A stretch of DNA of 64,000 bases from Tubulanus polymorphus (lineage: Eukaryota; Nemertea; Palaeonemertea; Tubulaniformes; Tubulanidae): contig NW_027437441.1 of NCBI RefSeq assembly GCF_964204645.1, positions 62,001 through 126,000 on the forward strand, read 5' to 3'. Made by a program: the position numbers and the translations under genes. Shown here piece by piece: positions 21,496-33,436 of this stretch. Numbering within the stretch: position 1 is the stretch's first letter; each line of letters begins with the position of its first letter. The notes below the pieces were generated by a model. It searched no databases. It was not told the DNA's origin and saw nothing but the letters and a program-made list of their open reading frames with translations.

Positions 21496-22381
21496 TTATT
21501 TTTTTCCACACTTTTTTTGTCAAAAGTAAATAGGCTTTTTTACATTACCGCTGTTGCCGATACAATCCGTCTGATATCATTCAGCCCACTTCGATCTACA
21601 AATACTCCGTGCGAATTGTGAAGAATCAACGTTACAAAAGCACTGTCGGGCCGTAAACATCGAAAATTGAGCCCCATTCAAAGAGCCGACATGTTTTTCT
21701 AAGTCGTCTTTCCGAAATCTACCGCACGTTTCTTGTCACATCGATTATCAATTCAAGCATAAATTAACAAATTTATTACCGAAAGATTGCACATTCTGTC
21801 GCGGTTTTTAAAAACTAATTTTTACAGTAACCCATTTTCCTCATCAAATTATATTACTGATACACAGGAAATTTACTACTTTAGATTTTAAAAGCACTGT
21901 CGAGCCGTAAACATCGACGAATCGACGTGTGTCACTACATCGTCGTTCCGGGAATCAGCTGCGAGTTTCTCCTCATTCTGAGAAACGAATCGAGTACAAA
22001 TTAATTTATTACTACCAGTGATTTGGCTGCGGGCGTCAAGCAGTTAATTTAGCAATACCTATTTTTCTTTACCAAATTTACCGTGTTTTTACTAAGATAA
22101 ATCATTAGTGTACCGGGGAGTCGTAGGCCTAAACTAAACACGCCGAAGAGATATAGCGGAGAAAAGCTGTTATGTCGACGAGGTATCAAAATGAAATAAT
22201 ATATTACTTTATTCGGCCGCGGGCTTCAACCTCTATATCAATACCATCAATACTCTATATTTCCTACAGTACATACCGATCATTGTCAATTGCACAAGGC
22301 ATTTACTAAATACAAGTATATAACACACTCCTCTCCGTATGCTGGAGTCACACTTGAAATTTGGAGTAAGCCTTTGACATT
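21496..22381. repeat. Module X, copy 4 (diverged, 3' truncated)
   Basis: More diverged than copies 1-3 (for example GTCAAAAGTAAATAGGC near its start) and cut off at GGAGTAAGCCTTTGACATT, where satellite array S5 begins. Confidence 0.7.
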
Positions 22382-24695
22382 ATTATTTTGGTTTTATCGC
22401 CCGCGACAATTCATTACTTTGGTTTTATCGCCAGCGACAATTCATTATTTTGGTTTTGTCGCCCGCGACAATTCTTCTTTTTGGTTTTGTCGCCCGCAAA
22501 AATTCAATATTTTGGTTTTATGGCCCACGAAAATTCATTACTTTGGTTATTTATCGCTAGCGACAAATCATTATTTTGGTTTTGTCGCCCGCGACAATTC
22601 TTCTTTTTGGTTTTGTCGCCCGCGACAATTCATTATTTTGGTTTTATATTTTGTGTTTGTCGCCCGCGACAATTTTCTTTTTTGGTTTTGTCGCCCGCGA
22701 CAATTCAATATTTTTGTTTTATCGCCTGCGACAATTCAATATTTTGGTTTTAACGCCCGCTAAAATTCATTATTACTGTTTAATCGCCCGCGACAATTCA
22801 TTATTTTGGTTTTATATTTTGTTTTTGTCGCCAGCGACAATTTTCTTTTATTGGTTTTGTCGCCCGCGACAAATAAATATTTTGGTTTTATCGCCTGCGA
22901 AAATTCAATATTTTGGTTTTATCGCCCGCGATAATTCCTTATTTTGGTTTTGTCGCCCGCGACAATTCACCATTTTGGATTTGTCGCCCTGGGCAATTCA
23001 CCATTTTGGTTTTGTCGCCCGCGACAATTCATAATTTTGGTTTTATCGCCTGCGACAATTCAATTTTTTGGTTTTGTCGCCCGCGACAATTCATTATTTT
23101 GGTTTTATATTTTGTGTTTGTCGCCCGCGACAATTTTCTTTTTTGGTTTTGTCGCCCGCGACAATTCAATATTTTTGTTTTATCGCCTGCGACAATTCAA
23201 TATTTTGGTTTTATCGCCCGCGATAATTCCTTATTTTGGTTTTGTCGCCCGCGACAATTCACCATTTTGGATTTGTCGCCCTGGGCAATTCACCATTTTG
23301 GTTTTGTCGCCCGCGACAATTCATAATTTTGGTTTTATCGCCTGCGACAATTCAATTTTTTGGTTTTGTCACCCGCGACAATTCATTATTTTGGTTTTAT
23401 ATTTTGTGTTTGTCGCCCGCGACAATTTTCTTTTTTGGTTTTGTCGCCCGCGACAATTCAATATTTTTGTTTTATCGCCTGCGACAATTCAATATTTTGG
23501 TTTTATCGCCCACGATAATTCATTATTTTAATTTTGTCGCCTGAGACAATTCATTATTTTGGTTTTATCGCCCGCTAAAATTCATTATTACGGTTTAATC
23601 GCCCGCGACAATTCATTATTTTGGTTTTATATTTTGTTTTTGTCGCCAGCGACAATTTTCTTTTATTGGTTTTGTCGCCCGCGACAAATCAATATTTTGG
23701 TTTTATCGCCTGCGAAAATTCAATATTTTGGTTTTATCGCCCGCGATAATTCATTATTTTGGTTTTGTCGCCCGCGACAATTCATTATTTTGGTTTTGTC
23801 GCCCGCGACAATTCTTTTTTTGGTTTTGTCGCCCGCGACAATTCATTACTTGGGTTTTGTCGCCCGCGACAATTCAATATTTTGGTTTTGTCGCCCGCGA
23901 CAATTCATTATTTTGCTTTTATCGCCCGCAACAATTCATTAATTTGGTTTTATCGCCCGCTAAAATTCATTATTACGGTTTTATCGCCCGCGACAATTCA
24001 TTATTTTGGTTTTGTCGCCCGCGACAATTCATAAGTTTGGTTTTATCACCCGCGACAATTCACCATTTTGGATTTGTCGCCCTGGGCAATTCACCATTTT
24101 GGTTTTGTCGCCCGCGACAATTCATAATTTTGGTTTTATCGCCTGCGACAATTCAATTTTTTGGTTTTGTCGCCCGCGACAATTCATTAGTTTGGTTTTG
24201 TCGCCCGCGACAATTCATTATTTTGGTTTTGTAGCCCGCGACAATTCATTATTTTGGTTTTATCGCCCGCGACATTTCAATATTTTGGTTTTATCGCCCG
24301 CGATAATTCATTATTTTGGTTTTTCTCGCCCGCGACAATTCATTATTTTTATTTTGTCGCCCCGACAATTGTTTTTTTGGTTTTGTCGCCTGCGACAATT
24401 CATTAGTTTGGTTTTTTCGCCCACGACAATTCATTACTTTGGTTTTATCTCCAGCGACAATTCATCATTTTGGTTTTGTCGCCCGGGACAATTCTTCTTT
24501 TTGGTTTTGACGCCCGCGACAATTCATTATTTTGGTTTTATATTTTGTTTTTGTCGCCAGCGACAATTTTTTTTTTGGTTTTGTCGCCCGCGACAATTCA
24601 ATATTTTGGTTTTATCGCCCACGACAATTCATTAGTTTGGTTTTATCGCCCGCGACAATTCATTAGTTTGGTTTTGTCGCCCGCGACAATTCTTT
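22382..24695. repeat. 31-bp minisatellite array S5 with higher-order repeats
   Basis: The largest array, about 75 units. A distinctive variant (TTTTATATTTTGTGTTTGTC, then ACAATTTTCTTTTTTGG) recurs at about 22645, 23105 and 23400. The stretches 22930-23230 and 23225-23530 are almost identical, giving a higher-order period of about 295 bp. ORFs of up to 209 codons across it are not genes. Confidence 0.95.
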
Positions 24696-26075
24696 TTCAG
24701 TCCACTTGGGACTTTAGTCCCAGCGGGCTATTGCGTTCACTTTTCGTCCGTCCGTCCGTCCATAGACGGAATCCAGTTATTTTGGGAAGTTTTGAAGACG
24801 CTTCAAGTTAATGTTTTGATATTTGGTTTATACATGAATCTACCCTAGAGACATCGTCAGCCCAAAAACTGGCCCTGTCAGATTCAAGATGGCCGAGTGG
24901 CAGCCATTGTTGTTTGCCAAAATCAGCACTTTTTAAACATTTTCGAAGTTTTCGTGATCTTTCGTTTATATTTGAATCTACCAAAGGCCCATCAGCATAA
25001 GAAAATTGGGTCGATCTGACTCAAGGTGGCCGTCCTATGACCTTTTTAGTGCCCAAAAATGTCAATTTTGGCCAGAATTCTAGGTCCTGTAGCTTCCTAC
25101 TGGTTTGCCATTTCTCATTGCAATTGCTGATGGGTATTCTTTAGAGAGGGATGTTTTATACCTGGGACAGGTATTTTTGATCAGCCAATTATGACGCAAT
25201 TGGCGGCCATCTTGGTTTCATCAGTACACATTCGTAGGTGGGAAAAAGTTTTTCCACATTAAATTGATACCTAAGCATATTGTGTTACTATATTCAATTG
25301 GAAAGTTGTAGCCCATAACGTGTTCTATGATTTTGGTGAGTTTCAAGGTCATTGGTTTTAGTATGTGGCCATCAGGGGGCGTTGAATAATACAATAACTT
25401 AGTATTGCTATATTATATTTGTACCAAGGCATATTTTGTTACCATGATCAATTGCAAAGTTCTAGTTCATGACATCGTCTATGATTGTGGTGAGTTTTTA
25501 AGGATATTAGTTATTCCATATAGTCACCAGGGGGCGTTGAATAGTAGAAAAGCTTAGTTTTTCCTTATTAGATTGGTACCTAGGCATAGTTTGTTACCAT
25601 GATCCATTGCAAAGTTGTAGTTCATGACATCGTCTATGATTGTGGTGAGTTTTTAAGGACATTAGTTATTCCATATAGTCACCAGGGGGCGTTGAATAGT
25701 AGAATGGCTTAGTATTTCCTTATTAGATTGGTACCTAGGCATATTTTGTTACTATGATCAATTGCAAAATTGTATTTCATGACATGTACTACGATTGTGG
25801 TGAGTTTTAAGGTCATTGGGTTTTGCATATGGTCACCAGGGGGCGTTGAATAGTAGAATAACTTAGTATTTCCATATTAAATTGGTAACGAGGCATATTT
25901 TGTTATCACAATCAATTACAAAATCATAGCTACTCACATGTTCTATGATTGTGGTGGGTTTCAAGTTCATTGGTTTTTGTATATGGTCACTAGAGGGCGT
26001 TATGTATTGAAATTGTTAGATTGTTGAGCATTTGAAACCACTTCCCAAGTGAGCATGGTGTCCCTGGACCCCTAG
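24696..26075. repeat. Module Z, copy 2
   Basis: Colinear with 14825-16227, including the CGTCCGTCCGTC run and five CACCAGGGGGCGTTGAATA-bearing units of about 155 bp. It lacks about 40 bases near 24955 that copy 1 has. Also flanked by 31-bp satellite on both sides. Confidence 0.8.
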
Positions 26076-26343
26076 TTTGGTTTTGTCGCCCGCGACAATT
26101 CATTATTTTGCTTTTGTCGCACGCAACAATTCAATATTTTGTTTTTGTCGTCCGCGACAATTCATTATTTTGGTTTTATCGCCGCGACAATTCAATATTT
26201 TGGTTTTAACGCCCGCGACAATTCATTATTGTGGTTTTATCGCCCGCGACAATTCATTATTTTGGTTTTATCGCCCGCGACAATTCATTATTTTGGTTTT
26301 GTCGCCCGTGACAATTCAATATTTTGGTTTTGTCGCCCGTGGT
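26076..26343. repeat. 31-bp minisatellite array S6
   Basis: About nine units, in the same context as S2 (between modules Z and Y). Confidence 0.9.
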
Positions 26344-26732
26344 TTTGTCGGAACATTAAGTTTTTTGGTCGAACAGTGTGTTAAGGTCGTTTTGGAAATT
26401 TACTCGGTCTGGTATATTTTGGATAACTGTGTATGTCATTTGTCAGGACATTAAACAGAAGACGACTTAGGATACTACCTTGAGTGACTCCACTAGTTAG
26501 ACCGTCTCATTCCAAGATGAGGCGTTCCGTTGATTTCGGTTACAAGTTTCCGTTCAGAGATAACTGCTGAGCCATTTGGGCGACCTATCATTGATACTGT
26601 TTCCTAATAGCCTGTTTAGTAATGGCTGGTGTTGAGCCTTATCAAATGCTTTGTTGAAATCCACCGTTGAACACGATTCTAAGACTGTGCAGAAAACCCG
26701 TTATCGCTGCTTTGCAGCTATATTTATTATTA
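26344..26732 (-). pseudogene. Decayed reverse-transcriptase fragment (module Y, copy 4)
   Basis: Minus-strand KAFDKAQH-like motif near 26635-26660 and the TQGSIL motif near 26465-26500. Close to copies 2 and 3, with private substitutions. It ends in the hairpin core and ATTATT. Confidence 0.6.
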
Positions 26733-27836
26733 TTTTCTTCCACACTATTTTTACTAAAAGAACAAAGGCTTTGTTACCTTGCCGCTGTTGTCGATACAAT
26801 CCGTCTGATATCATTCAGCTCACTTCGATCTACAAATACCCCGTGCGTATTTTGAAGAATCGTCGTTACAAAAGCACTGTCGGGCCGTAAACATCGAAAA
26901 TTGAGCCCCATTCAAAGAGCCGACATGTTTTTCTAAGTCCTCTTTCCGAAATCTACCGCACGTTTCTTGTCACATCAATTATCAATTCAAGCATAAATTA
27001 ACAAATTTATTACCCAAAGATTGCACATTCTGTCGCGGTTTTTAAAAACTAATTTTAACAATAGCCCATTTTCCTCATCAAATCGTATTACCGATATACA
27101 GGAAATTTACTACTTTAGATTTTAAAAGCACTGTCGAGCCGTAAACATCGAGGAATCGACGTGTGGCACTACATCGTCGTTCCGGGGATCAGCTGCGAGT
27201 TTCACCTCATGAGAATCAAATCGAGTACAAATTAATTTATTACTACCAGTGATTTGGCTGCGGGCTTCAAGCAGTTAGTTTAGCAATACCTATTTTTCTT
27301 TATCAAATTAACCGTGTAGCCTATTTACTAAGATAAATCATAAGTGTACCGGGGAGTCGTAGGCCTAAACGAAATACGCCGAAGAGATATAGCGGAGAAA
27401 AGCTGTTATGTCGACGAGGTATCAAAATAAAAGAATACATTACTTTATTCGGCCGCGGGCTTCAACCTCTATATCAATACCATCAATACTCTATAATTCC
27501 TACAGTACATACCGATCATTGTCAAATGCACAAGGTATTTACTAAATACAAGTATATAACACAATCCTTTCCGTATGCTGGACTCACACTTGACATTCGG
27601 AGTAAGCGTTCGCTGTGGGGGAAAGGAGATCGTTCGCTGTGTCGCTTGAAGTGTTTATCGAGTTTGACGCGGCTTTAGGCCTACCGGTACTGAGCTTTAC
27701 TGTCTCAAACGAACACAGTATAATTGTTGCGTTTATTAACGGACTCATTGGATTGAACTTCAAAACAAAATTTACGATATTTAGGAAGGTTGTTATTCAA
27801 TAGGCCTACGACCAATCTGTCCGGATGTTAGGCCTA
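26733..27836. repeat. Module X, copy 5, interrupted by element B
   Basis: Full-length X whose TAGGCCTA tail is split by element B. The tail resumes at 46191 with GGCCTACATAGGCTAGTAGCC, so X joins W across the insertion, as near 20400-20460. Confidence 0.8.
27831..27836. repeat. Left 6-bp target-site duplication of element B
   Basis: GGCCTA, repeated exactly at 46191-46196. Six bases is the established target duplication length of Maverick/Polinton elements. Confidence 0.9.
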
Positions 27837-28320
27837 AGTAATAGGGGTAATGGGCTTTCATACCAAAGGTCGAACGGTCGAGCTCATTAAAAAACAAAAC
27901 ATTAAAAGTAATTTAAAACTATAATATATTTTCATAAACGTGTGCATTTTATATTATAACTAAATATTTATTCTAAGATATCAATAATTTAAAAAGCATA
28001 TTATATTAAATCAATTGGTCGCTCCACTTCGCTACCGCTCCGCTCCGCGACCAATTGATTAATTTACAATACACACATTCATATAATCAAATATATTCAA
28101 ATAATAATAATATTCAACTGAAATGCACACGGTTATGAAAATATATTATAGTTTTAAATTACTTTTAATATTTGTTTTTAATGAACTCGACCATTCAACC
28201 TTTGATATGAAAGCCCATTACCCCTATTACTCTTAAAATAATCATATACATGAATAACATTTAAATTGACAGATTATTCAATATAAAAGTGTAAGCTCTT
28301 ATAGAATAGATATATAGATA
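27837..28320. repeat. Left terminal inverted repeat of element B, itself palindromic
   Basis: Matches the reverse complement of 45703-46190. Bases 27837-28230 also form their own foldback: AGTAATAGGGGTAATGGGCTT pairs with the CCCATTACCCCTATTACT end near 28228. At the centre, 28012-28057 is a hairpin CAATTGGTCGC...GCGACCAATTG with a GCTCC-rich loop. Confidence 0.9.
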
Positions 28321-28464
28321 TATTTACAACATTATTTCAATATTCATATTTGTATGAGTTAGATTTTTAAACATTAAAAGTGTTAGTAAAGTGTGATTGA
28401 AATAATGCATAATATAAATCATTGAACTTCTAAAATCAATTTTAATAAAAAATTTAGTATTAAA

Positions 28465-31444
28465 ATGGAAGCAAATAAGTACTACTGCCCAACATGTAAT
28501 ATCAATATAGATAAATCCCAAAAAGCAAGACACAATAAAACTAAAACACATTTAGAGAATAAATTGAAACTAGAATATAAAGATGATATATTAGAAACTA
28601 AATTAGATGAATTAAAGAATGAAAAAGAAACATACATAGTGATAAAAGATATTATAATGAACATTTAAAATCCAAAAGTCATATTAGAAATATGAATAAT
28701 GATATTTTAGGTGAGGATTATATTGATAATGATAACGATAAGAAACATAAGACAATTAAAAGAATAAGAAATAAATTAAACAATAAAAGACCATACATGG
28801 AAGATGTAAGAAAATATATTAATTCATTAGATAATAAAAAAGATATAGAGATAACCGAAGCATTTAAAAGTGATATTGGCCCAGCAGCTATCGAGTTTAA
28901 ATTTCATAAAGGAAAAACATTAGAAGAAAATAAAAAACATTTAGAAAATATGAAAGAAATAATAAAAATAATAACTGATGTTGAATATCCTAAAATTAGT
29001 ATATCAGTTAAAGTTAAATTCATAAAATCTGAAGATAAACCAATATATAATATAAATTCTCATTCACAACATATTATATCTAAACAACATATAGATCATA
29101 AATTAGATAAATGTTGTAATGAAGTAAAAACTAAAATAGAAGAGAAATATTTTGAAGGATCAGGTTTGATATTTGATGAAATAATATCTATGACTTTACA
29201 TGTGTATAACACAAAATATAATAAGTTAACTAAATCAAAACCAATTGATGAAAATAATATATCATATTATAAAGAACCAGATATTGAAGCATCGAGTTAT
29301 ATTAAACTACCATTTAAAACTAATGCTGTTATGAATATACAAAATGAAGATGATAAATGTTTTCTATGGGCTATAATAAGTTGTTTACATCCAACAGAAG
29401 ATAATTAATAATGAAATAGAAAGATTAAATTCAAATAGATCAAAAGATAAAATACCAACTTATAAATTTAGAATGTTAGCTAAAACATCTGAGAATTATA
29501 TATCGTTCCAATTTGGTTGCCTAAGATTTATAGATTCATATAGATTTTTAAATAGTTCATTAGATAACTTATCAAAAGCATTTGTTGATGATGAATTAAA
29601 GATATTAAAACAACACTACCCAAATAATGATGATTTTCAATTAATGAGATATAAAGGAGCAATTCCATATTCATTTTATAAATCACATAATGATTTTAAC
29701 ATAACTGAATTATTGAAAGAACAATTCTATGATGAATTAAAAAATGAATATGTTAAAGATGAAGTCTATAATAGAACATTGAATATTTGGAATCATTTCA
29801 AAATAGAAAATCATGGGCAATTAGTAGATTTATATTTAAAAAATCAGATGTATTATTATTAACCGATATATTCGAAAGGTTTAGAGATGTAAACCTAAAA
29901 TATTTTAACATTGATCCTTGTCATTGTTATTCATCACCAGGTTTAACATGGGATTGTGGATTAAAATTTACAAATATAAAAATGGATTTGTTAACAAATA
30001 TAGATCAATTATTATTATTTGAAAAATCTATAAGAGGAAGAGTTTCAGGTGTATTAGGTGATAGATATTTCAATGTAAATGATAACCCTGGATATAAGTT
30101 ATTATATATAGATGCAAATAATTTTTATGGTTGGGCAATGATGGAACCACAACCTTATGGAGTATTTGAATTAACTGAAGTTTTACAGAATGAAAATAAT
30201 GATAAATTTGATTGGAAGAAAAGAATCCTAGATATTGCAGATGATTCAGATACTGGTTACTTCTTTGTTGTAGACTTAGAATATCCTGAACATATTAAAT
30301 TTAAATCTAGAAATCTAGCATACTGTCCCGAACATAAAACTGTAACTCATGAAGAATTATCAAGTTATCAAAAAAGAATTAAACCCGAAAATCATATTCA
30401 TACAGAAAAGTTAATGGTAACTCAAGAAGATAAATTTAATTATGTAGTACATTATAGAATGTTAAAGTTTTATTTGAATCAAGGAATGATTCTAAAAAAG
30501 TACATAGATATATTTCATTTAGTCAATCTAAGTGGTTAGAAAAATATATAGATTTTAACACCAAACAGAGAACTGAAGCTAAAACTGATTTCGAGAAAGA
30601 TTTCTTCAAGTTAATGAATAATGCATTCTATGGTAAGACTTGTGAAAATATTAGAAATAGAAATGATATTGAGTTAGTCAGTAATGGTAAAAGAATTAGA
30701 CATTTACAAACATATCCTAAGTTCATTGGTAACAGAATATTTGATGAAAATTTAGCCGCAGTTAAGATGAGAAGAACATCAATGAAATTTAATAAACCAA
30801 TCTATGTTGGCGCTTCAGTTTTAGAATTATCAAAATTACTAATGTATGAATTCTATTATAATGTATTACAACCACTTTTTGGAGAAAAACATATAGAAAT
30901 ATTATATTTTGATACTGACAGTTACATATTAAAGATAAAAACTGATAACATAACTGATGATTTAAAAACATTAAAACGTCATTTTGATTTTAGTAACTAT
31001 CCTAAAGATCATGAATTGTTTAGCAATGATAATAAAAAAGTTCCCGGTAAATTCAAAGATGAATTAGGTGGTGAAGAAATGATTGAATTCATAGGTATTC
31101 GATCTAAAATGTATTCATATAAAACTAAAGAACATGAAGCTAAAAAGTTAAAAGGAATAACCAAAAATGTAGTAGAAAAGAATATTCATTTCAAAGATTA
31201 CATCAATTGTATATTCAATGAAGAAGTTAGAAAACATAAGATGAGATGTTTAAGATCTGAAGATCATGAAATGTTTATTGAAGAAATTGAAAAGATAAGT
31301 CTAAACCCATTTGATGATAAAAGATATATTCTGGATGATGGAATTCACACAGTTGCTTATGGTTGTAATTTAGATGAATACTTAAAATTTAAAAGAGAAG
31401 AAACAAAAGAGAACGAGATAATGAAAAGAATTCTAACGTGTTAA
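28465..31444 (+). pseudogene. polB: Protein-primed type B DNA polymerase, broken
   Basis: Five ORFs (28465-28668, 28692-29408, 29473-29862, 29787-30539, 30614-31444) are successive pieces of one polymerase. The first has a zinc finger (YYCPTCNINIDKS, then HNKTKTH). The second ends in CFLWAIISCLHP, common in this family. The third has the exonuclease-region FQFGCLRFIDSYRFLNSSLD. Then come polymerase motif A (LYIDANNFYGWAM, near 30100-30135), motif B (NNAFYGKTCENIRNR, 30617 on) and motif C (YFDTDSY, near 30905). Frame breaks lie near 28670, 29410-29470 (with missing sequence), 29860 and 30540. Such enzymes copy linear element genomes from a protein primer. The upstream block shares AACTTCTAAAATCAATTT with the HNH gene. 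Confidence 0.9.
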
Positions 31445-31473
31445 TCAAATTTTAATAAAAATATGTTATTAAA

Positions 31474-31827
31474 ATGGAGAGTAAACAAGCACACAGTGAG
31501 AACAACAAATTATTTCTAGATAGAATTAAAGATATAACAAATGTAAAATCTGTAGATTATAAATTCAAAAAGTTAAAAGAATTAACAATCCATAAGAAAT
31601 ATCTAATTACAAATATTGATACAGTTAGTAATAACTATGGAGATAAATTAGTTATACACTTAGAATATGAAGGATTAAAAGGAAATACATATAAATTCAG
31701 AACATATTTACCGGATAGATTTCATAGATTATCAAGTGAAGATTTAGAAGAATTATGTTCTGGAGATTTCTATTTCGTATACAAAGGTAAGAATGAAAAG
31801 GGGCACCATGAAATAGATTTCGAATAA
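31474..31827 (+). CDS. Small conserved element protein after polymerase
   Basis: Intact 117-residue ORF 29 bases after the polymerase stop. It has a basic, helical N-terminus and a beta-rich core with HKKYLITNIDTVSNNYGDKL, then a FRTYLPDRFHRLSSEDLEEL segment. This pattern recurs in small proteins of invertebrate mobile elements and could be an OB-fold-like nucleic-acid-binding protein, but that is inference. The start has TTTTAATAAAAATATG and TTAAAATGG, the same layout as the polymerase start. Its place beside polB suggests a replication role. No copy lies in element A within the window. Confidence 0.5.
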   Translation: MESKQAHSENNKLFLDRIKDITNVKSVDYKFKKLKELTIHKKYLITNIDTVSNNYGDKLVIHLEYEGLKGNTYKFRTYLPDRFHRLSSEDLEELCSGDFYFVYKGKNEKGHHEIDFE

Positions 31828-31844
31828 GAAAATATGTAAAATAA

Positions 31845-32063
31845 ATGGTAGAATTAAAAGAATACAGAATATTTGTTGATTCTAGAAGACTTACAAATTA
31901 TAAATCACATAATTTAAAAGTTCAATTAGATAGAGAATTTAAGAATTGTGTTGATTTAAAATTAGTTAATATAAGTTTATGTAATTCTTTTTACAATATA
32001 TCGAATAAAACTGTTGAACATAGAGCTTTTTTAATTTTTGATAAAAATAAAAATGAATTCTAA
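31845..32063 (+). pseudogene. Truncated penton-like or minor capsid N-terminus
   Basis: A 72-residue frame begins MVELKEYRIFVDSRR and contains LKLVNISLCNSFYNIS, reminiscent of the N-terminal strand of small capsid (penton-like) proteins of Polintons, which often include an aligned Phe/Trp-Tyr-Asn turn. It ends where sequence of piggyBac type begins, so at least half the gene is missing. The start has GTAAAATAAATGG, 17 bases after the previous stop. The penton assignment is weak. Confidence 0.4.
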
Positions 32064-33249
32064 AAAGAAAACAGTCAGAACTCCATTTTTCAATGAAACC
32101 ATGCCTCGTGATCGATTTCTGCTGATATTGAAATTTTTTCATTGTAACGACAACGATGCTCGTCCTGGTGACAACCAGGATCGGTTATACAAAGTCCGCC
32201 CTGTCTATGATCACCTCACACGCAAATTTACCGAAGTTTACACGCCCACGGAACATTTATCATTAGACGAAGGGGTGTTGAAGTGGCGCGGGAGACTAGT
32301 GTTCCGTTGTTATAACCCCCAAAAGCCCGAAAAATATGGAATGAAGTCGTACATGGTATCGGAATCCGAATCTGGGTATTTGTACAGTTTTAGTCTCTAT
32401 TGTGGCATGAACCGGAATGTTCCTACCATATGTGATGATACCCTACAGCCTTTATATGGTAAGAACTATAAAGTTTACATGGATAACTTCTACAATAGCA
32501 GGAAGGTATCCCAGCACTTGCTCAATAATAGGACTCACACATGCGGAACTGTTCGTATAAACCGCGGTCTTCCAAAGGCGCTTGTTCAACAAAGCAAAGA
32601 ACTTCGACGTGGCGATGTCGCTTTCCGTCAAAAGGATGGAATAATGTTTCTGCTATGGCTAGATAAGAGACTGGTAAAAATGGTATCCACTTTACATGAT
32701 TCTTCTATGGCAGAAACAGGTAAACAGGATAAAGATGGAAATCTGATTAGAAAACCGCAATGCATAATTGATTATAACCATTTTATGTCTGTTGTGGACC
32801 ACTGTGATCAGATGTTGCGTTATTATCCGTGTGTTTTGAAAACTGTGAAATGGACAAAAAAATTAGTACTATATCTCATTCATCTATCAGCAGTGAACAG
32901 TTATTTCCTGTATCAAAAGAATCCCAATAAGGACAAACTTCATCTTCTGGAATTTTTGGAGCGTATAATTGAATCTATGGCTGAACTTGCGGGTGAAGTT
33001 CCCGTGGGACATCAGGCCAATAGGGGACCACAGGGAGATCCAGTTACAAGGCTTACAGGAGGGGCAGCTAATCATGCATTTGTTTTGATCCCCCCTACTG
33101 CCAAGAAACAAAACCCAACCAGAGTATGCAGGGTTTGCTCAAAAAAGGGCATGAGAAGCGAGTCTAGATATATGTGCCGCAACTGTGAAACCCCCCTTCA
33201 TCCTGAATGTTACTCTGCATATCACTCCAAAAAGATTTACTGGGTGTAA
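32038..33249 (+). pseudogene. PiggyBac-type transposase, N-terminally truncated, nested in element B
   Basis: This 403-residue ORF begins in the viral frame region and quickly becomes a DDE_Tnp_1_7 (piggyBac) transposase from TPFFNETMPRDRFLLILKFF onward. The catalytic Asp residues are visible in SLDEGVLKW (about D77), YMDNFYNS (about D149) and MSVVDHCDQM (about D254). A cysteine-rich domain, CRVCSKKG...CRNCE...HPEC, occupies residues 357-395. Typical family members are near 550-600 residues, so the N-terminal region is absent. Base composition is clearly less AT-rich than the viral DNA on both sides, consistent with insertion. Without the N-terminus it is probably inactive. Confidence 0.85.
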
Positions 33250-33414
33250 AATATCATAAAACCAAAGAATTAAAGACAAGAGTAAGGTAAGACATTATTT
33301 TTTCTTCATTTATTGCTCTTTTATTGAAGGACTACAAAATTTAACATTTTTTGGAAAAAACGTTAGCACAGGGGTATATACGCATTTCTAAAATTTCAGC
33401 AGTCAAAGTGTTAA
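33250..33414 (+). mobile_element. 3' flank of the piggyBac-type insertion, ending at TTAA
   Basis: Non-coding sequence after the transposase up to TTAA at 33411-33414. Similarity with the inverted viral copy at 37383-37396 starts exactly at this TTAA, as expected for the insertion site of a TTAA-targeting element. A matching 5' end is not evident, in line with truncation. Confidence 0.65.
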
Positions 33415-33436
33415 TTCAAGATTATAATACCATGAA

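Noticed and set aside
22382-24695. Regular 31-bp repeats as a CRISPR array
   Set aside because: The units are head-to-tail with no unique spacers, and the context is an animal genome.
28465-31444. Introns in the polymerase gene to explain the frame changes
   Set aside because: The breaks are small shifts or missing segments without GT-AG intron structure, and other genes of the element are broken in the same way.
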